The translations under genes were made by a program, and so were the position numbers. The notes beneath the pieces were generated by a model that saw only the letters and a list, made by a program, of their open reading frames with translations, did not search any database and was not told where the DNA came from. This document shows, one piece after another, positions 27,592-36,811 of a DNA stretch of 64,000 bases (positions are counted from its first letter, which is position 1; each line of letters starts with the position of its first letter). The DNA is from Sideroxydans sp. (GTDB lineage: Bacteria > Pseudomonadota > Gammaproteobacteria > Burkholderiales > Gallionellaceae). The stretch is from assembly GCA_028687425.1 (NCBI GenBank), contig JAQUAD010000004.1, forward strand, positions 21,595 to 85,594. Reading direction: 5' to 3'.

Positions 27592-30500
27592 ATGTTGTTC
27601 GATTCGAAGCACCCTTCTCCCCGTTACACCCGCCTCGCCGGTTCATCCGATGCGCTCGCGCTGGCCCAGCTCGCGCCGCAGAAGTCGCCGCTGGTGGTGA
27701 TCGCCGCCAACGCGCTGGAAGCGCAACGGCTGGTGGAGGAGATCCCGTTCTTCGATCCAACATTGAAAGTGCACCTGCTGCCGGACTGGGAGACCCTGCC
27801 CTACGACCACTTCTCGCCGCATCAGGACCTGATCTCGGAACGGCTGGCGACGCTGCACAACATCCGCACCTACGGGCAAAAAATCGCCCGCCCCTCACCT
27901 CAATCCTCTCCCGCAAGCGGGCGAGGAGGCGAACGTGAAAATCAATCTTTGGATTCTGGCTGCGACGTGGTCATCGTGCCCATCACCACCGCGCTGTATC
28001 CGCTGCCGCCGGTGAGCTACATGGCGGCCTACACCTTCTTCCTGAACAAGGGCGAGACGCTGGACCTGGACGGCTTCCGCGAACAGATGACGCTGGCCGG
28101 TTACACCCATGTGCAGCAGGTGCTGTCGCCGGGCGAATACTGCGTGCGCGGCGGCCTGATCGACCTGTTCCCCATGGGCAGCATGCTGCCCTATCGCATC
28201 GACCTGTTCGACGACGAGATCGAGACCATCGCCACCTTCGACGTGGATACGCAGCGCACCTTGTACCCGGTGCCGGAGATACGCCTGCTGCCTGCGCGAG
28301 AGTTCCCGCTGGACGACAAGGGGCAAGCCACCTTCCGCCAGAACTTCCGTGAGCGCTTCGAAGGCGACCCATCCAAGTCGCGCATCTACAAGGATGTGAG
28401 TAAGGGCATCGCTCCTGCCGGTATCGAGTATTACCTGCCGCTGTTCTTCGAGCAGACCGCGACGCTGTTTGACTACCTGCCAGCGAACGCGACGCTGTGC
28501 CTGCACCACAATGTGGATGAGGCGATCCAGCAATTCACCCAGGACGCCGCCTCGCGCTACAACCTGCTGCGCGGCGACCCGCAGCATCCGCTGCTGGAAA
28601 CGAAGGAGCTGTTCCTGAGTGCGGAACAGTTCTTCGTAAAAGCCAAGGACTTCGCGCGACTGGACATCGCGCTCAACGACAGCGGCGCGAACGCCACCAC
28701 CTGTCCGACCGCATCCATCCCCAACATCGCCGTAGACCGCCGTGCCGAAGTCCCCACCCAGAAGTTCGCCGACTTCCTGCACAGCTACGATGGCCGCGTT
28801 CTACTGCTGGCCGACAGTCTGGGCCGCCGCGAGATCATGTCCGGCTATCTGCTGGAATACGGACTGGAACCAGTGGTGTGCGAAGACTACGCCAGCTTCA
28901 TCGCCAGCAAAGAAAAATTCATGCTCGGCGTAGCCACCGTCGGCAGCGGCTTCATCCTCGACAAGGACAAGCTCGCCATCGTCACCGAGACCGAGCTGTA
29001 CGCCACGCCCACCCGCGCCCGCATCAGCCGCACCGCCAAGAAGAGCAACGTCGAAGGCATGCTGCGCGACCTGTCCGAGCTCAAGCCGGGCGACCCGGTG
29101 GTGCACGAGCAGCACGGCATCTCGCGCTACCACGGGCTAGTGAACCTCGACATGGGCGAAGGCGAGAACGAGTTCCTGCTGCTGGAATACGCGGACGAAG
29201 CCAAGCTCTACGTGCCGGTGTCGCAACTGCATGTCATCAGCCGCTACAGTGGCGGTGCACCCGAGAGCGCGCCACTGCACAAGCTGGGCAGCGGCGCATG
29301 GGACAAGGCCAAACGCCGCGCCATGCAGCAGGTGCGCGACACCGCCGCCGAGCTGCTCAACCTGTATGCCCAGCGCGCGCTGCGCAAGGGCCATGCGTTC
29401 AAGTTCAACTATCACGACTACGAAGCCTTCGCCGCCGGTTTCGGTTTCGAGGAGACCGCCGACCAGGCGGCCGCCATCGAGGCTGTCATCCTCGACCTGC
29501 AATCCGGCAAGCCGATGGACCGCCTGATCTGCGGCGACGTTGGCTTCGGCAAGACCGAGGTCGCTTTGCGTGCGGCCTTCATCGCCGCGATGGAAGGCAA
29601 GCAGGTCGCGGTGCTGGCACCGACTACGCTGCTGGTCGAACAGCACTTCCAGAACTTCTCCAACCGCTTCGCCGACTTCCCGATCAAGCTGGCCGAACTG
29701 TCGCGCTTCCGTTCCACCAAGGAAACCACGCAAGCGCTGAAGGACCTGGCGGACGGCAGAGTGGACATCGTGGTCGGCACGCACAAGCTGATCCAGAAGG
29801 ATGTGAAGTTCCACAATCTGGGCCTGGTCATCCTCGACGAGGAACACCGCTTCGGCGTGCAGCAGAAGGAAAGACTGAAGGCATTGCGCGCCGAAGTGGA
29901 CGTGCTCACGCTCACCGCCACCCCCATCCCGCGCACGCTGGCGATGTCGCTGGAAGGCCTGCGCGATTTCTCGGTGATCGCCACTGCGCCGCAGCGCCGC
30001 CTGTCCATCAAGACCTTCGTCAGCAACTACAGTGCGGGCGTGATCCGCGAAGCCGTGCTGCGCGAACTCAAGCGCGGCGGTCAGGTTTACTTCCTGCACA
30101 ACGAAGTCGACACCATGCCCAACATGCTGGAGAAGCTGACCGACCTGTTGCCCGAGGCGCGCATCCGCATGGCGCACGGCCAGATGGGCGAGCGCGAACT
30201 GGAAGCCGTGATGCGCGACTTCACCCACCAGCGCTTCAACGTATTGCTCTGCTCCACCATCATCGAGACCGGCATCGACGTGCCGACTGCCAACACCATC
30301 ATCATGAACCGCGCCGACCGTTTCGGCCTCGCGCAGCTGCACCAGTTGCGCGGCCGCGTTGGCCGTTCGCACCACCAGGCCTATGCCTATCTCTTGGTGG
30401 ACAGCAAGGACGGCCTCACCGCGCAGGCCAAGAAACGCCTGGAAGCCATCCAGGCCATGGAACAACTCGGCAGCGGTTTCTACCTCGCCATGCACGATCT

Positions 30501-31080
30501 GGAGATCCGCGGTGCAGGCGAAGTGCTGGGCGAATCACAGAGCGGCGAGATGCAGGAGATCGGTTTCAGCCTCTACAACGACATGCTGAACGCGGCCATC
30601 AAGTCGCTGAAGTCCGGCAAGGAGCCAGACATGGCACACCCGCTGGGCGTGACCACCGAGATCAACCTGCACACCCCTGCCCTGCTGCCCGACGAATACT
30701 GCGGCGACATCCACCAACGTCTGGTGATCTACAAACGCCTCGCCAACTGCGAAAGCGGCGAAGCGCTGGAAGAGATGCAGCAAGAACTCATCGACCGCTT
30801 CGGCCTGCTGCCCGAACCCGCACAGACCCTGCTAGACAGCCACCGCCTGCGCATCCTCGCCAAACCGCTCGGCATCCAGAAAGTGGACGCCTCAAGCGAG
30901 GCCATCGTCATCCAGTTCGTGCCCGAACCGCCCATAGACCCGATGAAGATCATCACCATGATCCAGAGCAAACGCCACATCAAGATGGCGGGGCAGGACA
31001 AGCTGCGGATCGAATTGAAGTACGGGGATCTGAAGCAGCGGGTGCTGGCGGTGGTGAACTTCTTTAAGGAACTGGTGTAA
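27592..31080 (+). CDS. mfd: transcription-repair coupling factor
   Basis: A 1162-residue Mfd, which removes stalled RNA polymerase and recruits UvrA. The UvrB-like N-terminal module, the RNA polymerase interaction domain ('KPGDPVVHEQHGISRYHG'), the translocase with Walker A 'GDVGFGKTEVA', 'DEEHRFGVQQKE', and the TRCF C-terminal domain are all visible. I use ATG 27592; the frame is open from 27526 but that leader is not conserved. An in-frame insertion of about 25 residues (roughly 27887-27958) near the start of the UvrB-like module is made of a REP-like palindrome. Confidence 0.96.
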   Translation: MLFDSKHPSPRYTRLAGSSDALALAQLAPQKSPLVVIAANALEAQRLVEEIPFFDPTLKVHLLPDWETLPYDHFSPHQDLISERLATLHNIRTYGQKIARPSPQSSPASGRGGERENQSLDSGCDVVIVPITTALYPLPPVSYMAAYTFFLNKGETLDLDGFREQMTLAGYTHVQQVLSPGEYCVRGGLIDLFPMGSMLPYRIDLFDDEIETIATFDVDTQRTLYPVPEIRLLPAREFPLDDKGQATFRQNFRERFEGDPSKSRIYKDVSKGIAPAGIEYYLPLFFEQTATLFDYLPANATLCLHHNVDEAIQQFTQDAASRYNLLRGDPQHPLLETKELFLSAEQFFVKAKDFARLDIALNDSGANATTCPTASIPNIAVDRRAEVPTQKFADFLHSYDGRVLLLADSLGRREIMSGYLLEYGLEPVVCEDYASFIASKEKFMLGVATVGSGFILDKDKLAIVTETELYATPTRARISRTAKKSNVEGMLRDLSELKPGDPVVHEQHGISRYHGLVNLDMGEGENEFLLLEYADEAKLYVPVSQLHVISRYSGGAPESAPLHKLGSGAWDKAKRRAMQQVRDTAAELLNLYAQRALRKGHAFKFNYHDYEAFAAGFGFEETADQAAAIEAVILDLQSGKPMDRLICGDVGFGKTEVALRAAFIAAMEGKQVAVLAPTTLLVEQHFQNFSNRFADFPIKLAELSRFRSTKETTQALKDLADGRVDIVVGTHKLIQKDVKFHNLGLVILDEEHRFGVQQKERLKALRAEVDVLTLTATPIPRTLAMSLEGLRDFSVIATAPQRRLSIKTFVSNYSAGVIREAVLRELKRGGQVYFLHNEVDTMPNMLEKLTDLLPEARIRMAHGQMGERELEAVMRDFTHQRFNVLLCSTIIETGIDVPTANTIIMNRADRFGLAQLHQLRGRVGRSHHQAYAYLLVDSKDGLTAQAKKRLEAIQAMEQLGSGFYLAMHDLEIRGAGEVLGESQSGEMQEIGFSLYNDMLNAAIKSLKSGKEPDMAHPLGVTTEINLHTPALLPDEYCGDIHQRLVIYKRLANCESGEALEEMQQELIDRFGLLPEPAQTLLDSHRLRILAKPLGIQKVDASSEAIVIQFVPEPPIDPMKIITMIQSKRHIKMAGQDKLRIELKYGDLKQRVLAVVNFFKELV
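27893..27937. repeat. REP-like GC palindrome inside the mfd reading frame
   Basis: The core palindrome is at 27905-27926: CCTC-t-CCCGC, loop AA, GCGGG-c-GAGG, with a single mismatch. Its flanks read 'CTCACCTCAATCC', the usual leader of interspersed REP-type elements of proteobacteria. It is read in frame as PSPQSSPASGRGGE within mfd, between the conserved 'LHNIRTYGQK' and 'DVVIVPITTALY' segments. Confidence 0.75.
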
Positions 31081-31084
31081 CAGG

Positions 31085-31110
31085 CAGCACGGCTAGTTCT
31101 TGCCGTGCTG
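31085..31110. terminator. bidirectional hairpin between mfd and rlmF
   Basis: A perfect 9-base-pair stem, CAGCACGGC (31085-31093) with GCCGTGCTG (31102-31110) and an 8-base loop, lies between the convergent mfd and rlmF stops and includes the last codons of rlmF. The T-run on either side is short, so it is a weak intrinsic terminator at best. Confidence 0.5.
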
Positions 31111-32049
31111 TTCCCACCAGTCCTTGCGCTGCTTCTTGTTCATGAACGTCCAGGCCAGCAGCCGACTCTTCTTCTGCCCTTGCGCCATCTCGATGGTGCG
31201 GCTGTCCACTGCACCGAAATGCTTCAGCGCACTATAGGCCTGCGGCAAGCTGGCGGATTTCGAAACCAGAGTGGTAAACCACAGGCAGTGCTCGCCGCCG
31301 CTCGCGCTCTCTTCGATCATGCGTGTGATGAAGGCTGCTTCGCCGCCTTCGCAGCACAACTCCAGACTTTGTCCGCCGAAGTTCAGCACCGGTTTCTTGT
31401 GCTTGTTGTGTTCCTTGCCGAGGTTCTGCCATTTGCGTTGCGAGCCTTTGCGCGCGTCGGCGAGCGAGGCGTGGAACGGCGGGTTGCTCAGCGTGAGTGC
31501 GAAGTATTCGTCGTTGTAGGTGACGCCGGAGAAGATGTCCGCAGTCGAGGGTTGCAAGCGCAGCTCGATCGCGTCGCCCAGCTGGTTGGCATCGACGATG
31601 TGCTGCGCATTGGCCAGCGCGGTCTCGTCCACGTCCGTGCCGACGAAATGCCAACCGTAGCTGGCGTGGCCGATGAGCGGATAGATGCAGTTCGCCCCCA
31701 CGCCGATGTCGAGCACGCGCACCGCGTCTCCGCGCGGTATGTCGCCGCCGTTGCTCTCTGCCAGCAGATCGGCAAGGTAATGGATGTAATCGGCACGGCC
31801 GGGAATGGGCGGACACAGGTATTGCGCAGGGATGTCCCATTCATCGATCTGGTAATGCAGTTTGAGCAGTGCGCGGTTGAGCGCTTTCACGGCAGCAGGG
31901 TCGGTGAAGTCTATGGATACGCTGCCGTATTTGTTCGGCGACACAAAGGCGGCCAGTTCCGGGCTGCATGCGATGAGTTGTGCGAAGTCGTAACGCTCCC
32001 GGTGCAGGTTGCGCGGGTGCAAAGAAGTTTTGGTTACGGCTGATGTCAT
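31093..32049 (-). CDS. rlmF: 23S rRNA (adenine(1618)-N6)-methyltransferase
   Basis: A 318-residue RlmF (YbiN) enzyme that methylates A1618 in 23S rRNA. Signatures are '[13 protein letters not shown]', '[16 protein letters not shown]' (SAM site), '[12 protein letters not shown]' and the catalytic 'LSNPPFHAS', followed by the lysine-rich '[10 protein letters not shown]' and '[20 protein letters not shown]'. It is convergent with mfd and stands alone. Confidence 0.95.
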   Translation of the reverse strand: MTSAVTKTSLHPRNLHRERYDFAQLIACSPELAAFVSPNKYGSVSIDFTDPAAVKALNRALLKLHYQIDEWDIPAQYLCPPIPGRADYIHYLADLLAESNGGDIPRGDAVRVLDIGVGANCIYPLIGHASYGWHFVGTDVDETALANAQHIVDANQLGDAIELRLQPSTADIFSGVTYNDEYFALTLSNPPFHASLADARKGSQRKWQNLGKEHNKHKKPVLNFGGQSLELCCEGGEAAFITRMIEESASGGEHCLWFTTLVSKSASLPQAYSALKHFGAVDSRTIEMAQGQKKSRLLAWTFMNKKQRKDWWEQHGKN

Positions 32050-32148
32050 GACAGGAACGGCGAGCGGATACGAAAGTGACGGCGGGCCATTCTATACAAC
32101 CGGGGAGATCGCACGCGAGTTTCAGTCGCGTGCGAACCCCGCGCCTTA

Positions 32149-32997
32149 CTACAGTGCCGCTTTGACCGTCTCTGCCATTGCCGTAGTCGGCCTGCCGATG
32201 AGTTTGCTCAATTGCCTGCCGTCGTCGAACAGCGCGCCTTTGGAGACACCAGTGTCGGAATTTGCCAGCAGTTCAGCGAGGGGCTCCGGCAGACCCGCCC
32301 CCAGCAGCGTCTGCTTGTACTCCGCTTCCGGCAGGTTCACGTAGTGGATGTCTTTGCCGCTCTGCTTTGCAATCTCGGCAGCGAATTCGCTCAGGGTGTA
32401 GGCGCTGTCGCCTGCCAGTTCATACACTTTCCCTGCTTGTTCTTCGCTGGTCAATGCCACGGCGGCCGCTTCTGCATAGTCGACACGCGCGGCGGACGAG
32501 ACCTTGCCATTGCCTGCGCAACCGAACACCGACCCCAGTTGCAGCGCACTAGGAATGCCCATCGCGTAGTTCTCGCTATACCAGCCATTGCGCAGCAGCA
32601 CGACAGGCACTCCTGCCGCCTTGATGGCAGCCTCCGTTTCGCCGTGCTCGGCCGCGAGACCAAGTACGGAAGTATCGGCATGCAGCACGCTGGTGTAGGC
32701 CAGCAGCTTCACGCCTGTTCGTTTTGCGGCATCGATCACGGCCTGGTGCTGCTTTGCGCGCTTGCCGATCTCGCTGGAAGAGATGAGCAGCACCTTGTCC
32801 GCTCCCTGCAGCGCAGAATCCCAGCTATCGGGCTTGTCGTAATCGGCGTAACGCACCTGCACGCCCAGTGCGGCGAGATCCGCGGCCTTGTCCACGTTGC
32901 GCACGGCGGCAACGATGCTGGATGCGGGAACTTTTTTCAGCAGTGCAGCGATGACGAGATGGCCTAGTTGGCCGGTAGCTCCGGTAATGACGATCAT
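32149..32997 (-). CDS. qorB: NAD(P)H:quinone oxidoreductase, QorB-like
   Basis: A 282-residue atypical short-chain dehydrogenase of the QorB (YtfG) type. It starts with the nucleotide-binding 'MIVITGATGQLG' and contains 'VLLISSSEIGKRAKQH', 'YTSVLHADTSVLGLA--H-ETE' and 'LLRNGWYSENY', all of which match E. coli QorB closely from memory. It reduces quinones with NADPH. It is divergent from an HxlR regulator that matches QorR, the same pairing as in E. coli. Confidence 0.92.
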   Translation of the reverse strand: MIVITGATGQLGHLVIAALLKKVPASSIVAAVRNVDKAADLAALGVQVRYADYDKPDSWDSALQGADKVLLISSSEIGKRAKQHQAVIDAAKRTGVKLLAYTSVLHADTSVLGLAAEHGETEAAIKAAGVPVVLLRNGWYSENYAMGIPSALQLGSVFGCAGNGKVSSAARVDYAEAAAVALTSEEQAGKVYELAGDSAYTLSEFAAEIAKQSGKDIHYVNLPEAEYKQTLLGAGLPEPLAELLANSDTGVSKGALFDDGRQLSKLIGRPTTAMAETVKAAL

Positions 32998-33021
32998 GAT
33001 TTTTCCTTTCCGCGTTGATTG

Positions 33022-33052
33022 TTGAAGGTGAACGCAGAATATCCACTACAAT
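33022..33052 (+). promoter_or_regulatory. candidate promoter for the HxlR regulator gene
   Basis: TTGAAG at 33022-33027 and TACAAT at 33047-33052 are separated by 19 bases and precede the regulator's ATG at 33088. The spacing is on the long side, so this is a moderate call. Confidence 0.4.
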
Positions 33053-33057
33053 AACTT

Positions 33058-33078
33058 TTCGTAAGTACGTACAAAAAG
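33058..33078. promoter_or_regulatory. candidate QorR operator
   Basis: An inverted repeat centred on the perfect palindrome GTACGTAC (33065-33072), extended by CTTTT on the left and AAAAAG on the right, lies between the -10 box and the start of the HxlR regulator in the divergent qorB/qorR gap. HxlR proteins bind this kind of symmetrical site; binding here is inferred. Confidence 0.45.
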
Positions 33079-33087
33079 GTAAGTGCC

Positions 33088-33471
33088 ATGCCGACTATCG
33101 CCAGTGTCAAGCCCGCGTTCCGCCGCGGCGAGGTGTTCTCCACGCAATGTCCATCGCGCGAGATCCTGAATCACGTGACCAGTCGCTGGGGTGTACTGGT
33201 GTTGACCGCCTTGATGGATGGCACGCATCGCTTCAGCGAGCTACGCCGCAAGATCGACGGCGTGAGCGAGAAGATGCTGGCGCAGACCCTGCAGCAACTC
33301 GAAGCGGACGGCTTCGTCGACCGCGTGTCCTATCCGGTGGTACCGCCGCATGTGGAATATTCTTTGACGCCGTTGGGACAGCAGATAGGTGTGCAGGTGG
33401 ATGGCTTGATAGACTGGATAGAAACGAATCTGCCCAAGATCATGAAGGCGCAGCAGAAGCGGCAGGCATGA
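33088..33471 (+). CDS. qorR: HxlR-family transcriptional regulator, QorR-like
   Basis: A 127-residue winged-helix regulator. The HxlR signature is clear: 'CPSREILNHVTSRWGVLVLTAL-DGTHRFSELRRKIDGVSEKMLAQTLQ-LE-DGFVDR' pieces followed by 'YPVVPPHVEYSLTPLG'. Cys23 (in TQCPSRE) is the conserved cysteine proposed to sense redox or electrophile stress in this family. Divergent from qorB, it most likely controls it. It matches E. coli QorR (YtfH) closely. Confidence 0.9.
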   Translation: MPTIASVKPAFRRGEVFSTQCPSREILNHVTSRWGVLVLTALMDGTHRFSELRRKIDGVSEKMLAQTLQQLEADGFVDRVSYPVVPPHVEYSLTPLGQQIGVQVDGLIDWIETNLPKIMKAQQKRQA

Positions 33472-33498
33472 GGACGATGCGCGGCAATCACCTTCCCG

Positions 33499-34314
33499 CT
33501 AGTGTTTTGCCTTCCTGTCTGAATTCATTTTCACTTCTGCCTCGCGCAGAGCCTCGTTCCCGTTAAGACGAATCCCGGTCTCGGTTATATGCCCCACCGA
33601 AAGTGATACCGGCCAACCCCGTCTGCGGAACGCCTTGTCTGCATCTTGCCTGATGCGCTCCACCAGTTCGATACATGTCGACTCTTCCGTATCGGGATAG
33701 ACGAGAACGAAATCGTCCCCACTTATACGGGTAACAATATCGATACGTCTGGAATTATCACGCAGGATGTCGGCGAGCAACTGCAACGCGGCATCTCCGG
33801 TCTGGTGCCCTCTTTCATCATTGAACGATTTGAAATGATCGATATCGATATACACCATGGAATAAGGACTGCCTGAACGTTCACTGCGCTCCAGTTCGAT
33901 CTCAAAACGCTCGAAGAAATCGAAGCGGCTGGCCAGCTGCGTCAGGGGATCCTTGTCTACCCTCCCGCGTTCCTTCCATAGCTTGTTCACGACCCGGCCA
34001 ATGACGGTAAAGGTGACACTGCGCGTGAATACGTTCAATGCAAATGCCTGCCACGGGAATTCCGGCCAGATTACAAGCGCTTCCGCTGCACTCCAGACCA
34101 GCGCCACGGCAATCGCAGCGATAGTCGGATTATGTGAGTCCGAACGGCGCATAGCCTGCAGCGTGCCCAACTGGGCAGCCTGGATGACCGGCAGGCAATA
34201 CAGTACCTCCAGCGAAAAATAAGTCGCCCTCGCCAGGAAATCCAGATAGGCGATCGCCATGACTTCGGCAGCGATCAGGATCGCACTCAACAGGCTTTTC
34301 AGTTGTCTGCTCAT
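33499..34314 (-). CDS. membrane GGDEF diguanylate cyclase with SGDDF motif
   Basis: A 271-residue protein with four to five N-terminal membrane helices (about 8-105, MASE-like, starting 'QLKSLLSAILIAAEVMAIAYLDF') and a GGDEF domain ('DPLTQLASRFDFFERFE'). The signature motif is SGDDF instead of GGDEF, a tolerated variant in known active cyclases, and the I-site reads RRID. I use ATG 34314, with AAGGGG nine bases upstream, instead of the 5' end of the open frame at 34443. Confidence 0.85.
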   Translation of the reverse strand: MSRQLKSLLSAILIAAEVMAIAYLDFLARATYFSLEVLYCLPVIQAAQLGTLQAMRRSDSHNPTIAAIAVALVWSAAEALVIWPEFPWQAFALNVFTRSVTFTVIGRVVNKLWKERGRVDKDPLTQLASRFDFFERFEIELERSERSGSPYSMVYIDIDHFKSFNDERGHQTGDAALQLLADILRDNSRRIDIVTRISGDDFVLVYPDTEESTCIELVERIRQDADKAFRRRGWPVSLSVGHITETGIRLNGNEALREAEVKMNSDRKAKH

Positions 34315-34355
34315 ATACCGCTGCCCCTTATGGCATGTACTGATGCGTTTCGGAC

Positions 34356-34538
34356 TCAACCACCGCTCGCACGAATGCCAAAGAAGAACCGGCAACCGAC
34401 TACCGTGCGTATGGTCATGACAGACGATAGCAGCTTGCCGCATGCCGTCAAGGAAAGCGCACCGAACAGATCGGGCCCGAGTTGCACGAGCTCGCTTTGT
34501 ATCCTGACCGCCTCGATCAATTGCTGCTTGCTGGGCAT
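34356..34538 (-). CDS. possible small protein of 60 residues, unknown
   Basis: An ATG at 34538 follows an excellent ribosome-binding site (GGAGGAGGGG, then TG). The product starts MPSKQQLIEAVRIQSELVQLG, predicted helical, and ends in a short hydrophobic stretch. I recognise no family. The frame stays open upstream to 34694 but without a better start. It may be a real small gene, or the remnant of the N-terminus of a sensor protein. Confidence 0.4.
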   Translation of the reverse strand: MPSKQQLIEAVRIQSELVQLGPDLFGALSLTACGKLLSSVMTIRTVVGCRFFFGIRASGG

Positions 34539-34687
34539 CACCCCTCCTCCGTCGCCGCCTTGTACCTTATGCGACTGCTTGTACGTCCCCGAATGCTGCC
34601 GGGAATTCTTATGTACATGGATTCTCATGCACATAACGATTAGAGGCAACACCCAAGGCACACACCACTCGTTTTTAGGCTTTCCTC

Positions 34688-34709
34688 CCGGCATGCATTA
34701 AAATGCCGG
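34688..34709. repeat. inverted repeat upstream of serB
   Basis: CCGGCAT (34688-34694) and ATGCCGG (34703-34709) form a perfect 7-base inverted repeat with an 8-base AT-rich spacer, 40 bases before the serB ATG. It could be an operator or a hairpin; no T-run follows. Besides this, the stretches 34315-34355 and 34539-34687 hold nothing I can identify. Confidence 0.45.
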
Positions 34710-34748
34710 AAGCGTAAACACAAGAACCTTTCCATTCCAGCCGGCCCC

Positions 34749-35600
34749 ATGAACCTCATCCTCCAAGCTCAACACACCATCCCTGCCGTTCAAATCGAGC
34801 ACATCGCCAGTCTTGCAGCAGCACAGCGCACCGAACAGATCTCGCCATCAGTCTACCGGCTGCACGGCGTCGAACCGCACGAGATCATCGGCGCGTATTG
34901 CTATGAACACAAAATCGATTTCGGCTACGTACCGGAAGGCCGGCACCTGGGCGACTTCGGCCTGCTGGTGATGGATATGGATTCCACGCTGATCAGCATC
35001 GAGTGCATCGACGAGATCGCCGACATGCAGGGCATCAAACCGCAGGTGGCGGAGATCACCGAAGCCGCGATGCGCGGCGAGATCGATTTCGCCGAAAGCC
35101 TGCGCCGCCGCGTGGCCTTGCTGCAAGGGCTGGACGAATCGGCACTGCAGCGCGTGTATGACGAACGCCTGCAACTCAATCCCGGCGCAGAAAAGATGCT
35201 GGCCGCGATGAAACGGCACGGCATCAAGACATTGCTGGTTTCCGGCGGATTCGTGTTCTTCACCGAACGCCTGAAGGCTCGCCTCGGTCTCGACTACGCG
35301 CATGCCAACACACTGGAGATCGTAAACGGCAAGCTCACCGGCAAAGTGCTGGGCGACATCGTGGATGCGCAAGGCAAGGCCGAGTGGCTGAACCGCTTGC
35401 GCGAAGAACTGGGGTTGAAGCGCGAGCAGGTGATCGCCATGGGCGACGGCGCGAACGATCTGAAGATGATGGCGCAGGCAGGCGTGAGCATGGCCTATCA
35501 CGCCAAACCGGTGGTGCGCGCGCAGGCCAGCCACGCGCTGAACTTCGTCGGACTGGACGGTCTGTCCACCTTGTTCGAGCAGGCATGCGAACAGGGCTGA
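34749..35600 (+). CDS. serB: phosphoserine phosphatase
   Basis: A 283-residue HAD-family enzyme, the last step of serine synthesis. The catalytic 'LLVMDMDSTLISIECIDEIAD' motif I provides Asp76 and Asp78; motif II is 'LLVSGGF', the conserved lysine is in 'DAQGKAEWL', and motif III is 'IAMGDGANDLKMMAQAG'. The N-terminal 70 residues are the ACT-like SerB extension. The next gene overlaps its last 16 bases. Confidence 0.96.
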   Translation: MNLILQAQHTIPAVQIEHIASLAAAQRTEQISPSVYRLHGVEPHEIIGAYCYEHKIDFGYVPEGRHLGDFGLLVMDMDSTLISIECIDEIADMQGIKPQVAEITEAAMRGEIDFAESLRRRVALLQGLDESALQRVYDERLQLNPGAEKMLAAMKRHGIKTLLVSGGFVFFTERLKARLGLDYAHANTLEIVNGKLTGKVLGDIVDAQGKAEWLNRLREELGLKREQVIAMGDGANDLKMMAQAGVSMAYHAKPVVRAQASHALNFVGLDGLSTLFEQACEQG

Positions 35601-36085
35601 AAGCTGCCTGCACGCTCTGCGGACTGATGTTCGCGATGAGCAGTCAGGCGGCCGACAAGTACGGCCCGTTCGACGAGGTGGAATATCAGCCTCTGAATGA
35701 ATTCTGGGTGAGCACGGGATTCAAGACCTGGCACTTCGACAGTGGTCTGGGGCTGAACGGTCACAACCCCGGCTGGGGATTCGACTACCGCTACGCTACG
35801 ACCGTCTCCGTCACCGGAGGCAAGTTCTTCAACAGCGACCGCCATGACTCCAGCTATCTGGGCCTGAACTGGCAGCCGATCGCGGCGGGCCCGTTCAGAT
35901 TGGGCCTGTTCGGCGGTTTGCTCGACGGCTATCCCAGGATGGAGAATGGCGGCGTTTTCCTTGCGGCAGTGCCTGCGATCAGCGCCGAATATGGCCGCAT
36001 CGGCGCCAACCTCATCATCATCCCCACCATTCAGGATCGCCTCTACGGCGGAATATCGCTGCAGCTCAAATTAAAGCTGTACTGA
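35585..36085 (+). CDS. PagP-like outer-membrane beta-barrel protein
   Basis: A 166-residue exported protein: signal peptide ending near 'SSQAADK' (cleavage about residue 22), then alternating strands typical of an 8-stranded barrel and a C-terminal aromatic ('LKLKLY'). It keeps features of lipid A palmitoyltransferase PagP: 'TWH' with His50, 'HDS' with Asp88-Ser89, and 'GLNW-PI' near the PagP 'DSW...PIAGYGW' block. PagP function is a fairly weak inference from these. I use ATG 35585, which overlaps serB by 16 bases; the frame is open from 35384 only as a shadow of serB. Confidence 0.7.
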   Translation: MRTGLKAACTLCGLMFAMSSQAADKYGPFDEVEYQPLNEFWVSTGFKTWHFDSGLGLNGHNPGWGFDYRYATTVSVTGGKFFNSDRHDSSYLGLNWQPIAAGPFRLGLFGGLLDGYPRMENGGVFLAAVPAISAEYGRIGANLIIIPTIQDRLYGGISLQLKLKLY

Positions 36086-36100
36086 ATCTGCCCTGCTCGA

Positions 36101-36811
36101 TCAGTGGCATCTTTCCGGTATTTCCAGTGTACCCAGCGTTTTTTTCAGTCCCTTGTTGCGATACATCGCATCGTCGGCGGCATCGATCAACTCGATCCCG
36201 CTGACGCCATCCGCGGGGTAGAAGGCGAATCCGGCACTGACGCCCAGTTCAAGGGTATGACCGCGCACCTCGAAAGGCCGCGACAAGGCGACCGTGATCT
36301 TGCGAATCACACGTTCCACATCGGCCGTACTTTCCGCATCGGTAAGCAATATTGCAAATTCATCCCCACCGACGCGGGCCACGGTATCGCTTTCGCGCAT
36401 ACCGCTCTCTATACGCACCGCCGCCAGCTTGAGCACCACATCGCCGACACGATGGCCGAAGCGGTCGTTGATGGGTTTGAAGTTATCCAGATCGAGGAAC
36501 ACGACGGCAAAGCTGCGCTGTTCGCGTCGGGCCACTTCCAGGGCATGCTGCAGCCTGTCGTTGAACAACTGGCGGTTGGGCATGCCGGTCAGCGGATCGT
36601 GATAAGCCATCTGCATCGGGCGCAACTGGAAATTCAGCATGAAGGGGACGCAAATGAGCGCAAGCAAACCCGCATCAGCCATGGCGCGTATCCATACCGG
36701 ATAGCCTTGCCCATCCATCATCGGATCGACAGTCAGCATCAGCAGCGTTTCAGCGCCTGCTATCAAGCCCAACAACATGAAGAAATGGCGCAACGGAATT
36801 CCTTCGCTCAT
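36101..36811 (-). CDS. small membrane GGDEF diguanylate cyclase
   Basis: A 236-residue protein with two N-terminal membrane helices (about 8-26 and 42-60), then the GGDEF domain starting 'DPLTGMPNRQLFNDRL'. The active site GGDEF and the I-site RESD are intact, and 'DAADDAMYRNKG' ends the domain. The ATG is preceded by GGGAGG at a good spacing. No sensor domain is visible besides the helices, so it may be always active or controlled by expression. Confidence 0.92.
   Translation of the reverse strand: MSEGIPLRHFFMLLGLIAGAETLLMLTVDPMMDGQGYPVWIRAMADAGLLALICVPFMLNFQLRPMQMAYHDPLTGMPNRQLFNDRLQHALEVARREQRSFAVVFLDLDNFKPINDRFGHRVGDVVLKLAAVRIESGMRESDTVARVGGDEFAILLTDAESTADVERVIRKITVALSRPFEVRGHTLELGVSAGFAFYPADGVSGIELIDAADDAMYRNKGLKKTLGTLEIPERCH

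Noticed and set aside
28878..31067. Alternative-frame open stretch of 729 codons within mfd
   Set aside because: Arg-rich product with no motif; the in-frame Mfd protein explains the region.
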